Assembly: GCA_034430175.1 (NCBI GenBank)
Contig: DAOUFI010000003.1
Coordinates: 62,001-126,000, forward strand
Length of the DNA stretch: 64,000 nucleotides
Direction: 5' to 3'
From: UBA6107 sp034430175
GTDB taxonomy: Bacteria > Chloroflexota > Anaerolineae > Anaerolineales > Anaerolineaceae
Shown here: positions 44,315 through 52,968 of the stretch, in pieces
Layout: the number at the start of each line of letters is the position of its first letter
How positions within the stretch are numbered: the stretch's first letter is position 1
The notes under the pieces: model-generated
Database searches by the model: none
Told to the model about the DNA's origin: nothing
Seen by the model: only the letters and a program-made list of their open reading frames with translations
Position numbers and translations under genes: made by a program

Positions 44315-45163
44315 ATGGACTCGAATGTTGTGGCCGAAAACGACCGCGCAAATGAATTGCGACAAAAAATGCAACTGACCGGAACAGTTTTGAAAGTAAA
44401 GCTGGCCGGAGCTGTGATCGATATCGGGACCGGGAAACCGGCTGTTATCCATGTATCACAGATCGTTGCGCCAGACAACAAGCCCTTCAAGAGCGTTACT
44501 GAAGTTCTCTCAGAAGGTCAAAAGATAGACGTCTGGGTGAAAAAAGTTGTCAAGAAAGACAATGAAGAACGTGTTGAGTTGACCATGGTACGCCCACTCG
44601 ATCTGGAATGGCGTGACATCAAGGTAGGCAATCAACTTAAAGGCAAGATTGTTCGTCTTGAAAAATTTGGCGCGTTTGTTGAAATTGGCGCCGAAAGACC
44701 TGGTTTGATCCACATCAGCGAAATGGCTCATGGCTATGTAAAGCAACCCTCCGATGTTGTCAAGGAAGGCGATGAAGTGGATGTCGCCATTATCGATGTC
44801 AACCGCCGAAAGAAACAGATCAAGTTGAGCATGAAAGCTCTTCTACCCGAGCCTGAAGAAGAAGTCAAAGAAAAACCGAAAGCTGCTGGTCCTTCCCGCA
44901 CTGAAGCTGGTCCGCGTAAAGACAAGAAATCTTCTCGTAAGCCACGTCGCAGAGACGAAGAAGACAATACCGCTCTGCTCGCCTCAGTGAATGAACCCCC
45001 TGCCGAGGATGAACCAACCTACATGGAAATCGCCATTCGCGAAGCAATGGAGAAGGCAAAAGATAAGAAGAAAAAAGCTGAGGAAAAGAAATCCAAGGCG
45101 GTCTCCAAAGAGCAGGAAGATCTGCTCTCCCGTACCCTTGAGAACAAAGTTCAAACCAACTAA
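44315..45163 (+). CDS. two-S1-domain RNA-binding protein
   Basis: A 282-residue protein with two S1 RNA-binding domains: one at about residues 20-90 (LTGTVLKVKLAGAVIDIG) and one at about 100-175 (LKGKIVRLEKFGAFVEIGAE, with PGLIHISEMA). A charged, Lys/Glu-rich tail of about 100 residues follows, probably disordered. It resembles the ribosomal-protein-S1-like general RNA-binding proteins rather than a full six-domain S1. I start at ATG 44315 with a GGAGAGG ribosome site; an in-frame TTG at 44300 is just upstream. A full-consensus promoter suggests high expression. Confidence 0.88.
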   Translation: MDSNVVAENDRANELRQKMQLTGTVLKVKLAGAVIDIGTGKPAVIHVSQIVAPDNKPFKSVTEVLSEGQKIDVWVKKVVKKDNEERVELTMVRPLDLEWRDIKVGNQLKGKIVRLEKFGAFVEIGAERPGLIHISEMAHGYVKQPSDVVKEGDEVDVAIIDVNRRKKQIKLSMKALLPEPEEEVKEKPKAAGPSRTEAGPRKDKKSSRKPRRRDEEDNTALLASVNEPPAEDEPTYMEIAIREAMEKAKDKKKKAEEKKSKAVSKEQEDLLSRTLENKVQTN

Positions 45164-45171
45164 CCTTCTAC

Positions 45172-45202
45172 AGCCATCCCTTCCAAGGGATGGCTTCTTT
45201 TT
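45172..45202 (+). terminator. intrinsic terminator of the S1-domain gene
   Basis: AGCCATCCCTT at 45172-45182 pairs with AAGGGATGGCT at 45185-45195, followed by a T-rich run. Confidence 0.9.
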
Positions 45203-45225
45203 AAGCAATATTGAAAATGTTCTGG

Positions 45226-45341
45226 TATGATAAATAAATAAAGAAGTGTGGAAAATGGAATCAAGGATGCAAATTCAACCACAAGAGATCATTACCATCC
45301 TGTGAGGAGGTGTCGTGAAAACGACCCTCCTCACTTCTTTT
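45226..45341 (+). promoter_or_regulatory. pyrG leader with promoter and putative attenuator hairpin
   Basis: An extended -10 (TGG then TATGAT at 45226-45231) should start a leader of about 130 bases. Within it GTGAGGAGG (45302-45310) pairs with CCTCCTCAC (45326-45334). The inner stem GTCGT/ACGAC is closed by a GAAA tetraloop, and TTCTTTT follows at 45335-45341. This is an intrinsic terminator placed before the pyrG ATG. It fits control by attenuation; the effector is not visible. Confidence 0.65.
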
Positions 45342-45368
45342 AACGACGAATACTGGCAGGAGTAAACC

Positions 45369-47012
45369 ATGACAGCAAAGTATATCTTTTTCACAGGTGG
45401 TGTCGTCAGCTCGGTTGGAAAGGGGGTTACAGCCGCAGCAGTGGGGAGAATCCTAAAGCAACGAGGGTTCAAAGTCGCTGTTCAAAAACTTGATCCCTAT
45501 ATCAACGTCGACCCTGGAACTATGAGTCCTTACCAGCATGGTGAGGTTTTTGTGCTTGATGATGGAACGGAAACAGATCTAGATCTTGGTCATTATGAAA
45601 GATTTATCGACGTCAGGCTCAATCGCGTCTGTAACGTGACCACCGGTCAGGTTTACGCGGAGGTAATTAGCGCTGAACGCCGTGGAGATTTCTTGGGTGG
45701 TACCATCCAGGTGATTCCCCATATCACCAATGAGATTAAACGCCGAATCAGCCTGGTGACTAAAACCACCGGCGCAGAAATCGTTCTTGTCGAAGTGGGT
45801 GGTACTGTTGGTGATATTGAAAGTCTGCCTTTCGTTGAATCACTTCGTCAATTACGAACTGATCTGGGTCGAGAGAACACCATATTTGTCCATGTCACCT
45901 GGTTACCCCTCATTGGTGCCACTGAAGAATTAAAGACCAAACCAACACAGCATTCGGTACGCGAATTGCGCTCCTATGGTATTTCACCTGACATCATCGT
46001 TGCGCGCAGCGATGTTCCGGTGGAAGACGCGATCTCTGATAAGATCGCACAATTTTGCGATGTAGAAAAACGCGCGGTCATTCCCATGGTTACCACCCCC
46101 GTCCTTTACGAAATACCGTTAATGCTCGAAAAAGCCCATGTCGCTGAATATTTGATGGAACGACTTAACCTCACTCCCCCACACGCTCCGGACTGGTCAG
46201 CATGGCAAAAATTAGTTTTAGAAACAAAAAAGGAAAAACCAACAGTCTCGGTAGCACTCGTCGGTAAGTATGTAGAACTTCACGACGCCTATATCAGCGT
46301 CCGTGAAGCCCTTAAGCATGCCGCGCTTTCGCTTGGTGTCGAACTGGATCTGCAATGGGTTCACTCAGCCGATCTGGAAAAAGGACGTTCAATGGACGTA
46401 CTGGAAAGGACACACGGCATCATCGTTCCAGGCGGGTTCGGTAGTCGCGGTATCGAGGGAAAGATCATGGCAGCGCATTTCGCCCGCACGAACAAAGTCC
46501 CCTACTTTGGACTGTGCCTCGGCATGCAGTTGATGGTGGTTGATTTCGGCAGAGAGGTCCTTGGCACGGAAGACGTCAACTCCTCTGAATTTGACCATTC
46601 CACTGCCAACCCGGTGATCGACCTGATGCCGGATCAGCAAAACGTAACCGATAAAGGTGGAACCATGCGACTTGGTCTTTATCCGTGCATGCTCCAGCCA
46701 GGCACGATCGCTCGCAAGGCTTACAACAAAAAATCTGTGGATGAACGACACCGCCACCGCTTTGAATTCAACAACAATTATCGGGAAATATTTATTGAGA
46801 ATGGGATGCGTTTTTCGGGCCTTTCACCCGACGGCAGATTGGTTGAGATCGCTGAATTAATCGATCATCCCTTCATGCTTGGAACACAATTTCACCCCGA
46901 ATTCCTGTCTCGGCCCACCCGCCCCCATCCTTTGTTCGTAGCTTTCATGCGCGCAGCCTGCGTCAATGCCAATGTGCCTTTCATCGATCCTCCAGACATA
47001 CTTGAACCATAA
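45369..47012 (+). CDS. pyrG: CTP synthase
   Basis: A 547-residue enzyme that aminates UTP to CTP using glutamine. The N-terminal synthase domain has FFTGGVVSSVGKGVTAAAVG and DPYINVDPGTMSP. The C-terminal class I glutamine amidotransferase domain has GLCLGMQ with the nucleophilic Cys and the partner HPEF. Length is normal. A ribosome site (CAGGAG) precedes the ATG. The terminator-like hairpin in its leader suggests regulation by premature termination. Upp, the uracil salvage enzyme, is encoded at 52302. Confidence 0.97.
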   Translation: MTAKYIFFTGGVVSSVGKGVTAAAVGRILKQRGFKVAVQKLDPYINVDPGTMSPYQHGEVFVLDDGTETDLDLGHYERFIDVRLNRVCNVTTGQVYAEVISAERRGDFLGGTIQVIPHITNEIKRRISLVTKTTGAEIVLVEVGGTVGDIESLPFVESLRQLRTDLGRENTIFVHVTWLPLIGATEELKTKPTQHSVRELRSYGISPDIIVARSDVPVEDAISDKIAQFCDVEKRAVIPMVTTPVLYEIPLMLEKAHVAEYLMERLNLTPPHAPDWSAWQKLVLETKKEKPTVSVALVGKYVELHDAYISVREALKHAALSLGVELDLQWVHSADLEKGRSMDVLERTHGIIVPGGFGSRGIEGKIMAAHFARTNKVPYFGLCLGMQLMVVDFGREVLGTEDVNSSEFDHSTANPVIDLMPDQQNVTDKGGTMRLGLYPCMLQPGTIARKAYNKKSVDERHRHRFEFNNNYREIFIENGMRFSGLSPDGRLVEIAELIDHPFMLGTQFHPEFLSRPTRPHPLFVAFMRAACVNANVPFIDPPDILEP

Positions 47013-47014
47013 TC

Positions 47015-47722
47015 TTGATAAGTATCCTCAACGACGGCTCCTACACCAACTGGCAATTCACCGACGCCCAGGACCTAATGGTCATCCTGTTCAAAGCCCT
47101 CACCTTGGCAGATGGCCTGCTCGGATAAGCTGATAACTACGATTCACTCAAGGGTGATCTTAGAACCCACGGTTATGTTACTCTCGTCGGCAATGAAAGT
47201 GATCATATCCCAGCTCGAAAAGCCAACAAAGAAGGCAATAAACTAAGTTGAGGAACCATAGAGAAGGCAGGATAGAAAGCTATTGAACAGGTTACTTTCA
47301 CCTTTGATCTAATGAATTCGAACTCTTCGAAGAAGATTCCCGCATTTAGAACCCACGCAAAGAAGACGAGTTAATAAAAATGCTTGCAATTCCCTCCTCA
47401 TAAAAGTTAACCAGATAAGTCAATTCACAAAGATCATCGATATTCTCAAAACCTGCCACTGTAATGGCACCTCTCACCACTCCAGTGAGACCGATAACTC
47501 CACCATCACTTTTACTTTCAACGCCGGCCAGATAATACCGGTGCCCCTACCCGTTCCGACCGCGTTGCCAAATACAACGAGTTACTTCGCGTTGAAGCCA
47601 AGTTGAGTAATACTTTTCATTATGCCGATGGGGCAACACTGAAAGCTGCAGCTAAATTTCCAGGGAATTCAAACGTGGTGAGGGTAATTTGTGAATTGTC
47701 CCACCTTCTTATTAAGAATTGA
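47015..47722 (+). pseudogene. decayed coding sequence of unknown family
   Basis: This 700-bp stretch has no intact gene but clearly once coded for protein. From 47015 one frame reads SYTNWQFTDAQDLMVILFKA and GYVTLVGNESDHIPARKA, broken by in-frame stops TAA (47126), TGA (47249) and TAG (47273). Near 47315 the sense shifts frame (FELFEEDSRI, NPRKEDELIKMLAIPSS), and further shifts give IIDILKTCHCNGTSHHSSET and finally VAKYNELLRVEAKLSNTFHY to a TGA at 47720. Stretches remain protein-like between the lesions. I do not recognise the family. Loss of function looks recent. Confidence 0.7.
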
Positions 47723-47726
47723 AAAA

Positions 47727-48623
47727 TTACTTTAGCTTTTTTAGCTGTAATACAAACTCATTGACAATCATCACAAATTCTTCTGGTTTCTCCTCCTGGG
47801 GCACATGCCCACAGGCTTTGACCAGTTGAAAATTCGCTCCGGGGATAATCTCTGCCAGACGTCTACTATGCCGGGTGGGAATTACCCGGTCATCATCTCC
47901 AGCAATGACCAGTACAGGCATTTTCAATTCATTCGACCGTTTCCAAAGGTTTTTTACATGTGGTGCCAGACTGAATTCCCACAATCCAACCTCCCATCCC
48001 TTTAACAGGAAGGGTTTTTTATATCCACTTACAATCTCTTCGCTGATCCGTGAAGGATCATGCCAGGTTTGACGGAGCATTTGACGCGTGAATGCGCGAG
48101 TGGGATGAATAAGCGCCTGACCAAATATCCGCGCTGATTTTTTGTTAAGGAAATGACTTGCCCAACTGGGTACTGGCGAATAGAGATACACTGCTGGTCC
48201 CACAAGAATCAACGCCTGTACATTCCGAGGATATTTCAAAGCAAATGCCATCCCCACAGTACCTCCGGCAGAATGGGCAACAATGGATGCCTTTTCCACT
48301 CCGAGGGCATCCATTAAGTTCCGAAGCATCTCAACCTGACCTTCGGTTCCATATAGATTCATCTTGTTCGAATTCTCAATAATTGGTCTGTCCGTTAATC
48401 CAAAAGCCGGGCGGTCATAAGCGATCATTCTGCCATGTACTGCCAACAGCCGCATCACATCGTGCCACGAAAAGAGGCTGGCCGCAAAGCCGTGAAGGAA
48501 GATAAAAACGGGGTTTCCTTCACCCACTTCTTTGTAGTGAACAGACACACCCTGGATATCAATAAACCGACTGTCAGGGTCCGCAAGCCTGAATTTGTCA
48601 TTTGTGGGCGGTTGATCAATCAT
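47727..48623 (-). CDS. alpha/beta hydrolase
   Basis: A 298-residue alpha/beta-hydrolase. The oxyanion loop is FLHGFAASLFSW, the nucleophile elbow is AHSAGG, the acid is in VIAGDDDRVIP and the His is in ACGHVPQEEKP. No signal peptide is seen, so it acts in the cytosol. It resembles epoxide-hydrolase or ester-hydrolase-type members; the substrate cannot be told. It is the last gene of the ruvB operon, 6 bp after another alpha/beta hydrolase gene. Confidence 0.88.
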   Translation of the reverse strand: MIDQPPTNDKFRLADPDSRFIDIQGVSVHYKEVGEGNPVFIFLHGFAASLFSWHDVMRLLAVHGRMIAYDRPAFGLTDRPIIENSNKMNLYGTEGQVEMLRNLMDALGVEKASIVAHSAGGTVGMAFALKYPRNVQALILVGPAVYLYSPVPSWASHFLNKKSARIFGQALIHPTRAFTRQMLRQTWHDPSRISEEIVSGYKKPFLLKGWEVGLWEFSLAPHVKNLWKRSNELKMPVLVIAGDDDRVIPTRHSRRLAEIIPGANFQLVKACGHVPQEEKPEEFVMIVNEFVLQLKKLK

Positions 48624-48629
48624 GCTGGT

Positions 48630-49415
48630 CTATTCGTTTCCTGAAACGCTTTGCATGATCGGCAGAATGCCGAGCAGCACAGTCAGTTGCTGAACCTTGC
48701 GGGTGATCGTGGCAGGGTTATCACCGGATTGGTCGCCATACCAGCCAAAGAAGGCATGGTTTCCACCTTGGATCACCAGATACTGCGTCGAGACAGGAAG
48801 CAAAAGCTTTGAAGATTCGATCTTTTCTGGCGTGGCCAGCCCATCCAGCGAACCGGAGATCGAAAGCACCTTTCCTGCATATCTGGTCAGATCGTCTTTG
48901 GATGCCGGATAAGAAGCCAGCAGTACCAATCCTTCGATTTGATCCGGATGCTGGTACAGGTAATGCGCTGCCATCGATCCACCAAGTGAATGCCCTCCGA
49001 TCACCCAGTGTGTCACCTGGGGATACGCGTTGATTACCTGTTCCGCCTTGTTGATGCCAAAAACCGCCAGATTCAGCGGCATGCGCGGGATGATTACCAG
49101 GTAGCCCTCAGCAGCCAGAGCGTGCGCCATGGGAGCGTATGATCGGTAATCGACCCGGCCACCGGGGTAAAAAATGAAACCCGTTGAGTAATGTTGATCC
49201 ACTGGGCTAAAAGTAAGATAAGCTCCGGTATCCACTCTCACCTGATCATCCGATTCGAGAGCGTTGAGAGCTTCAGGCATGGGACTGGCCGGCGTCTCTC
49301 CCCACAGAATGAACCCGACCGCCAATACAAGCAGGATGGTAGAAAGGACGATCAAACTATTACGCAAAAGAGTTGTCGCTCGAAGTTTTCCTTTATTGTT
49401 TGATTTTGCTTTCAT
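48630..49415 (-). CDS. membrane-anchored alpha/beta hydrolase
   Basis: A 261-residue protein with an N-terminal membrane anchor (about residues 16-38; LIVLSTILLVLAVGFILWG) and an extracytoplasmic hydrolase fold. The nucleophile is in IGGHSLGGSMAAH. The catalytic His is likely in IQGGNHAFFGWYGDQSGDNP, a pattern I associate with the Abhydrolase_5 group. It may hydrolyse an ester or glycan-linked group at the cell surface. A GGAGAAG ribosome site supports the ATG. It follows udgB by 2 bp. Confidence 0.87.
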   Translation of the reverse strand: MKAKSNNKGKLRATTLLRNSLIVLSTILLVLAVGFILWGETPASPMPEALNALESDDQVRVDTGAYLTFSPVDQHYSTGFIFYPGGRVDYRSYAPMAHALAAEGYLVIIPRMPLNLAVFGINKAEQVINAYPQVTHWVIGGHSLGGSMAAHYLYQHPDQIEGLVLLASYPASKDDLTRYAGKVLSISGSLDGLATPEKIESSKLLLPVSTQYLVIQGGNHAFFGWYGDQSGDNPATITRKVQQLTVLLGILPIMQSVSGNE

Positions 49416-49417
49416 GA

Positions 49418-50116
49418 TTACTTCTCCAGTTGTTGACGAACCACGCGCCAGAGGTCATCGTACATCGTTTCAGTCAGGCGTCGTGTCTGGGTGTTTTGCC
49501 GGCTCGGGTGATAACTGCCCAGCAACCAGAATCCTGTTTCACTATTTTGACAGAAACTGCCATGTGAAAACGGAATTGCGGGCATTTTGTAATTCCGTGC
49601 GATCAAAATCTTGACCATCTCATCGTATGCAATCTTGCCCAAAGCAACAATTCCCTGCAGATTTGTCAGCAGACCCATCTCTTGCAGCAGGAAGGATTGG
49701 CAATTCTTCAATTCGAGATTGGTTGGCTTGTTATCGGGAGGAGCGCAGCGCCCGACAGCCGTGATATAGATATCACGCAGCTTCAATCCATCATCGCGGC
49801 TCAATCCGTGAGGCTGGTTGGCAAATCCAGCGCGAAATAAAGCGGAATAGAGGAACTTGCCTGAATCATCCCCGGTGAACATGCGGCCGGTACGATTTGA
49901 ACCGTGGGCACCGGGAGCAAGTCCTACGATGAGGACCCTGGCGTTTTCATCACCAAAACCCGGAACCGGCTTTCCCCAGTACTCCTCGTCGCGAAAGGCG
50001 CGCCTTTTGACTCTGGCAACCTCCTGCCGATACTCGACCAGACGCGGACAAAGTTCGCAGGCAATTACTTCTTTTGTATGATCGTTAAACAGAGAGTGTA
50101 AATCAGTATCGTTCAT
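49418..50116 (-). CDS. uracil-DNA glycosylase, family 5 (UdgB-like)
   Basis: A 232-residue glycosylase that removes uracil and probably other deaminated bases from DNA. Motifs are GLAPGAHGSNRTGRMFTGD in the N-terminal half and SYHPSRQNT near the C-terminus, the pattern of the iron-sulfur family 5 enzymes. The N-terminal CELCP supplies likely cluster ligands. I start at ATG 50116, which overlaps the queA stop as TGATG; a GTG three bases upstream is possible. It is in a repair-related operon with ruvB. Confidence 0.88.
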   Translation of the reverse strand: MNDTDLHSLFNDHTKEVIACELCPRLVEYRQEVARVKRRAFRDEEYWGKPVPGFGDENARVLIVGLAPGAHGSNRTGRMFTGDDSGKFLYSALFRAGFANQPHGLSRDDGLKLRDIYITAVGRCAPPDNKPTNLELKNCQSFLLQEMGLLTNLQGIVALGKIAYDEMVKILIARNYKMPAIPFSHGSFCQNSETGFWLLGSYHPSRQNTQTRRLTETMYDDLWRVVRQQLEK

Positions 50117-51135
50117 CACAAGATCAACATGGCGTCGCCGAAAGAATAGAAGCGATACTGCCGTTTTACAGCTTCCGCGTATGCTGAAAGGATCGTCTCT
50201 CGCCCCGCGAAGGCACTGACCAGCATGATCAGGGTAGATTCAGGCAAATGGAAATTGGTGATCATCGCATCCACAATATGGAATTGATAACCCGGCAGAA
50301 TGAACAGACTGGTCGGTCCACTGATAGGAGCAACAGTGTGGGGTTTTTCGCTGGCAGCAGCAGCGGATTCCAACGTTCGCACGCTTGTCGTGCCCACAGC
50401 AATGACACGTCCACCATTGGCGTGAGTCTCGTTGATCAATTGTGCCATTTCCGGTGTCACCTCGCACCACTCCGTGTGGATTTGATGCGTTTCAGGGTCA
50501 TCTTCTGTCACCGGGGCGAAGGTATCTAGCCCAACGTGCAGAGTGACTCTGGCAAAGCGAATTCCCTGTGATTCCAACTCTGCCATCAACTCGGGTGTGA
50601 AATGTAAGCCCGCAGTTGGTGCGGCAGCCGAACCGCTATGCCTGGCATAAACTGTTTGATACCGGTCAGGGTTTTTCAACTTCTCGTGGATGTATGGGGG
50701 AAGCGGCATCTCCCCAACACTGGGTAAAACATTCTCGAGCGGTGCCGAAAACTTGACAATTCGATGGCTGCCTTCCAGCACTTCGATCACTTCCGCGGTT
50801 GGACCACCTTCGATCATTGCTTGCGCACCAACAAGCATTTTTTTACCACCCACCAACACTTCCCAAGTATCGGGCTGAAGGTGTTTTAAGAGTAAAAGTT
50901 CGACCTTTCCACCACTTGGTCTATGCGCGAAGATTCTGGCTGGGATTACCTTTGTTTGGTTGATTACCAGCAGGTCATTTGGGTGTAAATAGGTGAAAAT
51001 ATTATTGAAAATGTCATCCTGGAAATCGGGTTGGCCTCTGTGAACCACCATCAACCGGGAATTATGACGCGGTTCGATGGGTGTTTGTGCGATCCGTTCA
51101 GGTGGAAGGTCGTAGTGAAAATCGGAGGTCTTCAT
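50116..51135 (-). CDS. queA: S-adenosylmethionine:tRNA ribosyltransferase-isomerase
   Basis: A 339-residue enzyme that builds epoxyqueuosine from preQ1-modified tRNA and SAM. The N-terminus DFHYDLPPERIAQTP, the motif HSGSAAAPTAGLHFT and the C-terminal TNFHLPESTLIMLVSAFAG are diagnostic. The next enzyme, QueG, is encoded at 27300-28364. It starts 5 bp after ruvB, the common bacterial ruvB-queA pairing, and overlaps udgB by 1 base. Confidence 0.96.
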   Translation of the reverse strand: MKTSDFHYDLPPERIAQTPIEPRHNSRLMVVHRGQPDFQDDIFNNIFTYLHPNDLLVINQTKVIPARIFAHRPSGGKVELLLLKHLQPDTWEVLVGGKKMLVGAQAMIEGGPTAEVIEVLEGSHRIVKFSAPLENVLPSVGEMPLPPYIHEKLKNPDRYQTVYARHSGSAAAPTAGLHFTPELMAELESQGIRFARVTLHVGLDTFAPVTEDDPETHQIHTEWCEVTPEMAQLINETHANGGRVIAVGTTSVRTLESAAAASEKPHTVAPISGPTSLFILPGYQFHIVDAMITNFHLPESTLIMLVSAFAGRETILSAYAEAVKRQYRFYSFGDAMLIL

Positions 51136-51140
51136 TTGGC

Positions 51141-52172
51141 TTACTCGATCAATCTGGGTTGTTCATTCTGCTGAGTGTACTTCTTCCCCAAATGTTCGTA
51201 TGCCATTTTTGTGGCCACACGTCCCTGCGGTGTGCGGTCGATGAATCCAAGTTGCAAAAGATAGGGCTCAACCACATCCATAATAGTATCGGGTTCTTCA
51301 CTGATCGAAGCAGCGATCGTTGTCAGTCCAACCGGTCCACCATTATATTTGTCGATAATCGTCAGGAGCACCCGCCTGTCAACGTCATCCAGACCAAGCT
51401 TGTCCACGGAGAGCAGGTTGAGCGCTTCAGAGGCGCAATGGGCATCAATCTGTCCATTGCCGCGTACTTGAGAGTAATCACGCACACGACGCAACAACCG
51501 TAACGCCACGCGTGGCGTGCCGCGGGCTCGTCTGGAGATTTCTGCGACGCCATTCTCATCGGCTTCTACCTTCAATAATCCAGCCGCGCGTTTGACGATC
51601 TTCTCCATAGAAGCCTGATCGTAATAATCCAAACGATAGACCGCGCCAAAACGAGCGCGCAGTGGAGAGGTGATGAGAGCCAGCCTTGTGGTCGCGCCAA
51701 TCACCGTAAAGCGCGGCAGTTTGAGGCGGATTGACCGCGCTGCTGGTCCTTTTCCGATAATAATATCCAGAGAATAATCTTCCATCGCAGGATACAGAAT
51801 TTCTTCAACTGCTTTCCCCAGTCGATGGATCTCGTCGATGAAAAGAATATCACCAGCTCTTAAGTTTGTCAGGATGGCAGCAAGATCACCCGTTCGTTCA
51901 ATCGCGGGCCCTGAGGTGATCTTAATGTTCACACCCATCTCGTTTGCCAACACGTGCGCCAATGTAGTCTTACCGAGCCCAGGAGGGCCATAGAACAGCA
52001 CATGATCAAGTGGCTCATTCCGTTGACGGGCAGCGGCAATCAAGATCTCCAGATTGGCCTTGACATGATCCTGCCCGATCAAATCATATAAGGTACTGGG
52101 CCGCATGGTTTGATCCAAACGGTCGTCTGGCTTTATCTCGGGGTCAGTAATGCGCGTTGATTGTGTCACCAT
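51141..52172 (-). CDS. ruvB: Holliday junction branch-migration ATPase RuvB
   Basis: A 343-residue AAA+ motor that drives branch migration with RuvA. Walker A is GPPGLGKTT at residues 62-70, Walker B is ILFIDEIHRL, and the RuvB-specific tail has GLTTIAASISEEPDTIMDVVEPYLLQ. ruvA and ruvC are not in the window. TATAAT lies 7 bases before the ATG and no ribosome site is present, so the mRNA is nearly or fully leaderless. It leads the operon ruvB-queA-udgB-hydrolase-hydrolase. Confidence 0.97.
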   Translation of the reverse strand: MVTQSTRITDPEIKPDDRLDQTMRPSTLYDLIGQDHVKANLEILIAAARQRNEPLDHVLFYGPPGLGKTTLAHVLANEMGVNIKITSGPAIERTGDLAAILTNLRAGDILFIDEIHRLGKAVEEILYPAMEDYSLDIIIGKGPAARSIRLKLPRFTVIGATTRLALITSPLRARFGAVYRLDYYDQASMEKIVKRAAGLLKVEADENGVAEISRRARGTPRVALRLLRRVRDYSQVRGNGQIDAHCASEALNLLSVDKLGLDDVDRRVLLTIIDKYNGGPVGLTTIAASISEEPDTIMDVVEPYLLQLGFIDRTPQGRVATKMAYEHLGKKYTQQNEQPRLIE

Positions 52173-52179
52173 ACGCTAA

Positions 52180-52185
52180 ATTATA
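52180..52185 (-). promoter_or_regulatory. -10 hexamer of ruvB
   Basis: TATAAT on the minus strand, then TTAGCGT (7 bases) and the ATG at 52172. Confidence 0.55.
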
Positions 52186-52272
52186 CTCGCAGATTACAGG
52201 TTGATTTATCCGGCGAAACTTGGAAATTCAATATAATTGCTTAAGATTTACCGCGCTCATTTACTTTCACGC

Positions 52273-52278
52273 TATAAT
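52273..52278 (+). promoter_or_regulatory. -10 hexamer of upp
   Basis: A perfect TATAAT lies 24 bases before the upp ATG, with an AAGGAG ribosome site between. No clear -35 box is seen. Confidence 0.5.
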
Positions 52279-52301
52279 AAAAAAAATCTTAAGGAGCATT
52301 T

Positions 52302-52928
52302 ATGCAAAATGTCTTCGTTTCCTCTCATCCATTGATCGCTCATAAATTGGCAATCCTTCGAGATATTTCCACCGATCCACGAAAATTCCGTGAACTGGTC
52401 AAAGAATTGTCAACGCTTTTAGCGTACGAAGCCACCGCTGATATGGCATTGGAACCGACTGACGTTCAAACCCCATTGACGAAAACAGCCGGTTCCACTC
52501 TTAAAGACAAGGTGGGGTTGGTTCCCATCCTCCGTTCCGGACTTGGAATGGTGGATGCTTTCTGGGACATGGTACCCGGCGGCGAGGTTTGGCACATTGG
52601 TCTGTATCGGGACGAAAATACTCTCAAACCTGTGGAGTATTACAATAAACTTCCAACCGAGCCGACCGTCTCCATGTGCTTCATCCTTGACCCCATGCTG
52701 GCTACTGGCGGCTCCGCCACTGCTACCGTGGAAGTACTCAAACGCTGGGGAGTTAAGAGAATTAAATTTGTCGGCCTCATAGGCGCTCCTGAAGGAATCG
52801 AGCTAATGAATAAGATGTGCCCGGATGTCCCCATCCATCTGGCCGCCGTGGATGAACGTCTAAACGAACATGGCTACATTGTCCCTGGTCTTGGTGACGC
52901 GGGAGATCGCCAATTCGGTACCGCTTAA
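52302..52928 (+). CDS. upp: uracil phosphoribosyltransferase
   Basis: A 208-residue enzyme that makes UMP from uracil and PRPP. The PRPP-binding loop is MLATGGSATATVEVLK, preceded by PILRSGLGMVDA, and the C-terminal uracil-binding region ends VPGLGDAGDRQFGT. Length matches the family. It is a single-gene unit with an AAGGAG ribosome site and its own terminator. Confidence 0.97.
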   Translation: MQNVFVSSHPLIAHKLAILRDISTDPRKFRELVKELSTLLAYEATADMALEPTDVQTPLTKTAGSTLKDKVGLVPILRSGLGMVDAFWDMVPGGEVWHIGLYRDENTLKPVEYYNKLPTEPTVSMCFILDPMLATGGSATATVEVLKRWGVKRIKFVGLIGAPEGIELMNKMCPDVPIHLAAVDERLNEHGYIVPGLGDAGDRQFGTA

Positions 52929-52935
52929 ATAGAGA

Positions 52936-52963
52936 AAAAGTCCCCGGGATTCCGGGGGCTTTT
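52936..52963. terminator. bidirectional terminator between upp and tpiA
   Basis: AAAAGTCCCCGG at 52936-52947 pairs with CCGGGGGCTTTT at 52952-52963 with one T-G pair. Confidence 0.88.
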
Positions 52964-52968
52964 CATGT

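Noticed and set aside
47013..47726. Non-coding RNA or regulatory region after pyrG
   Set aside because: Protein-like stretches in changing frames explain the sequence better as a decayed gene, and I saw no stable RNA-like fold or terminator in it.
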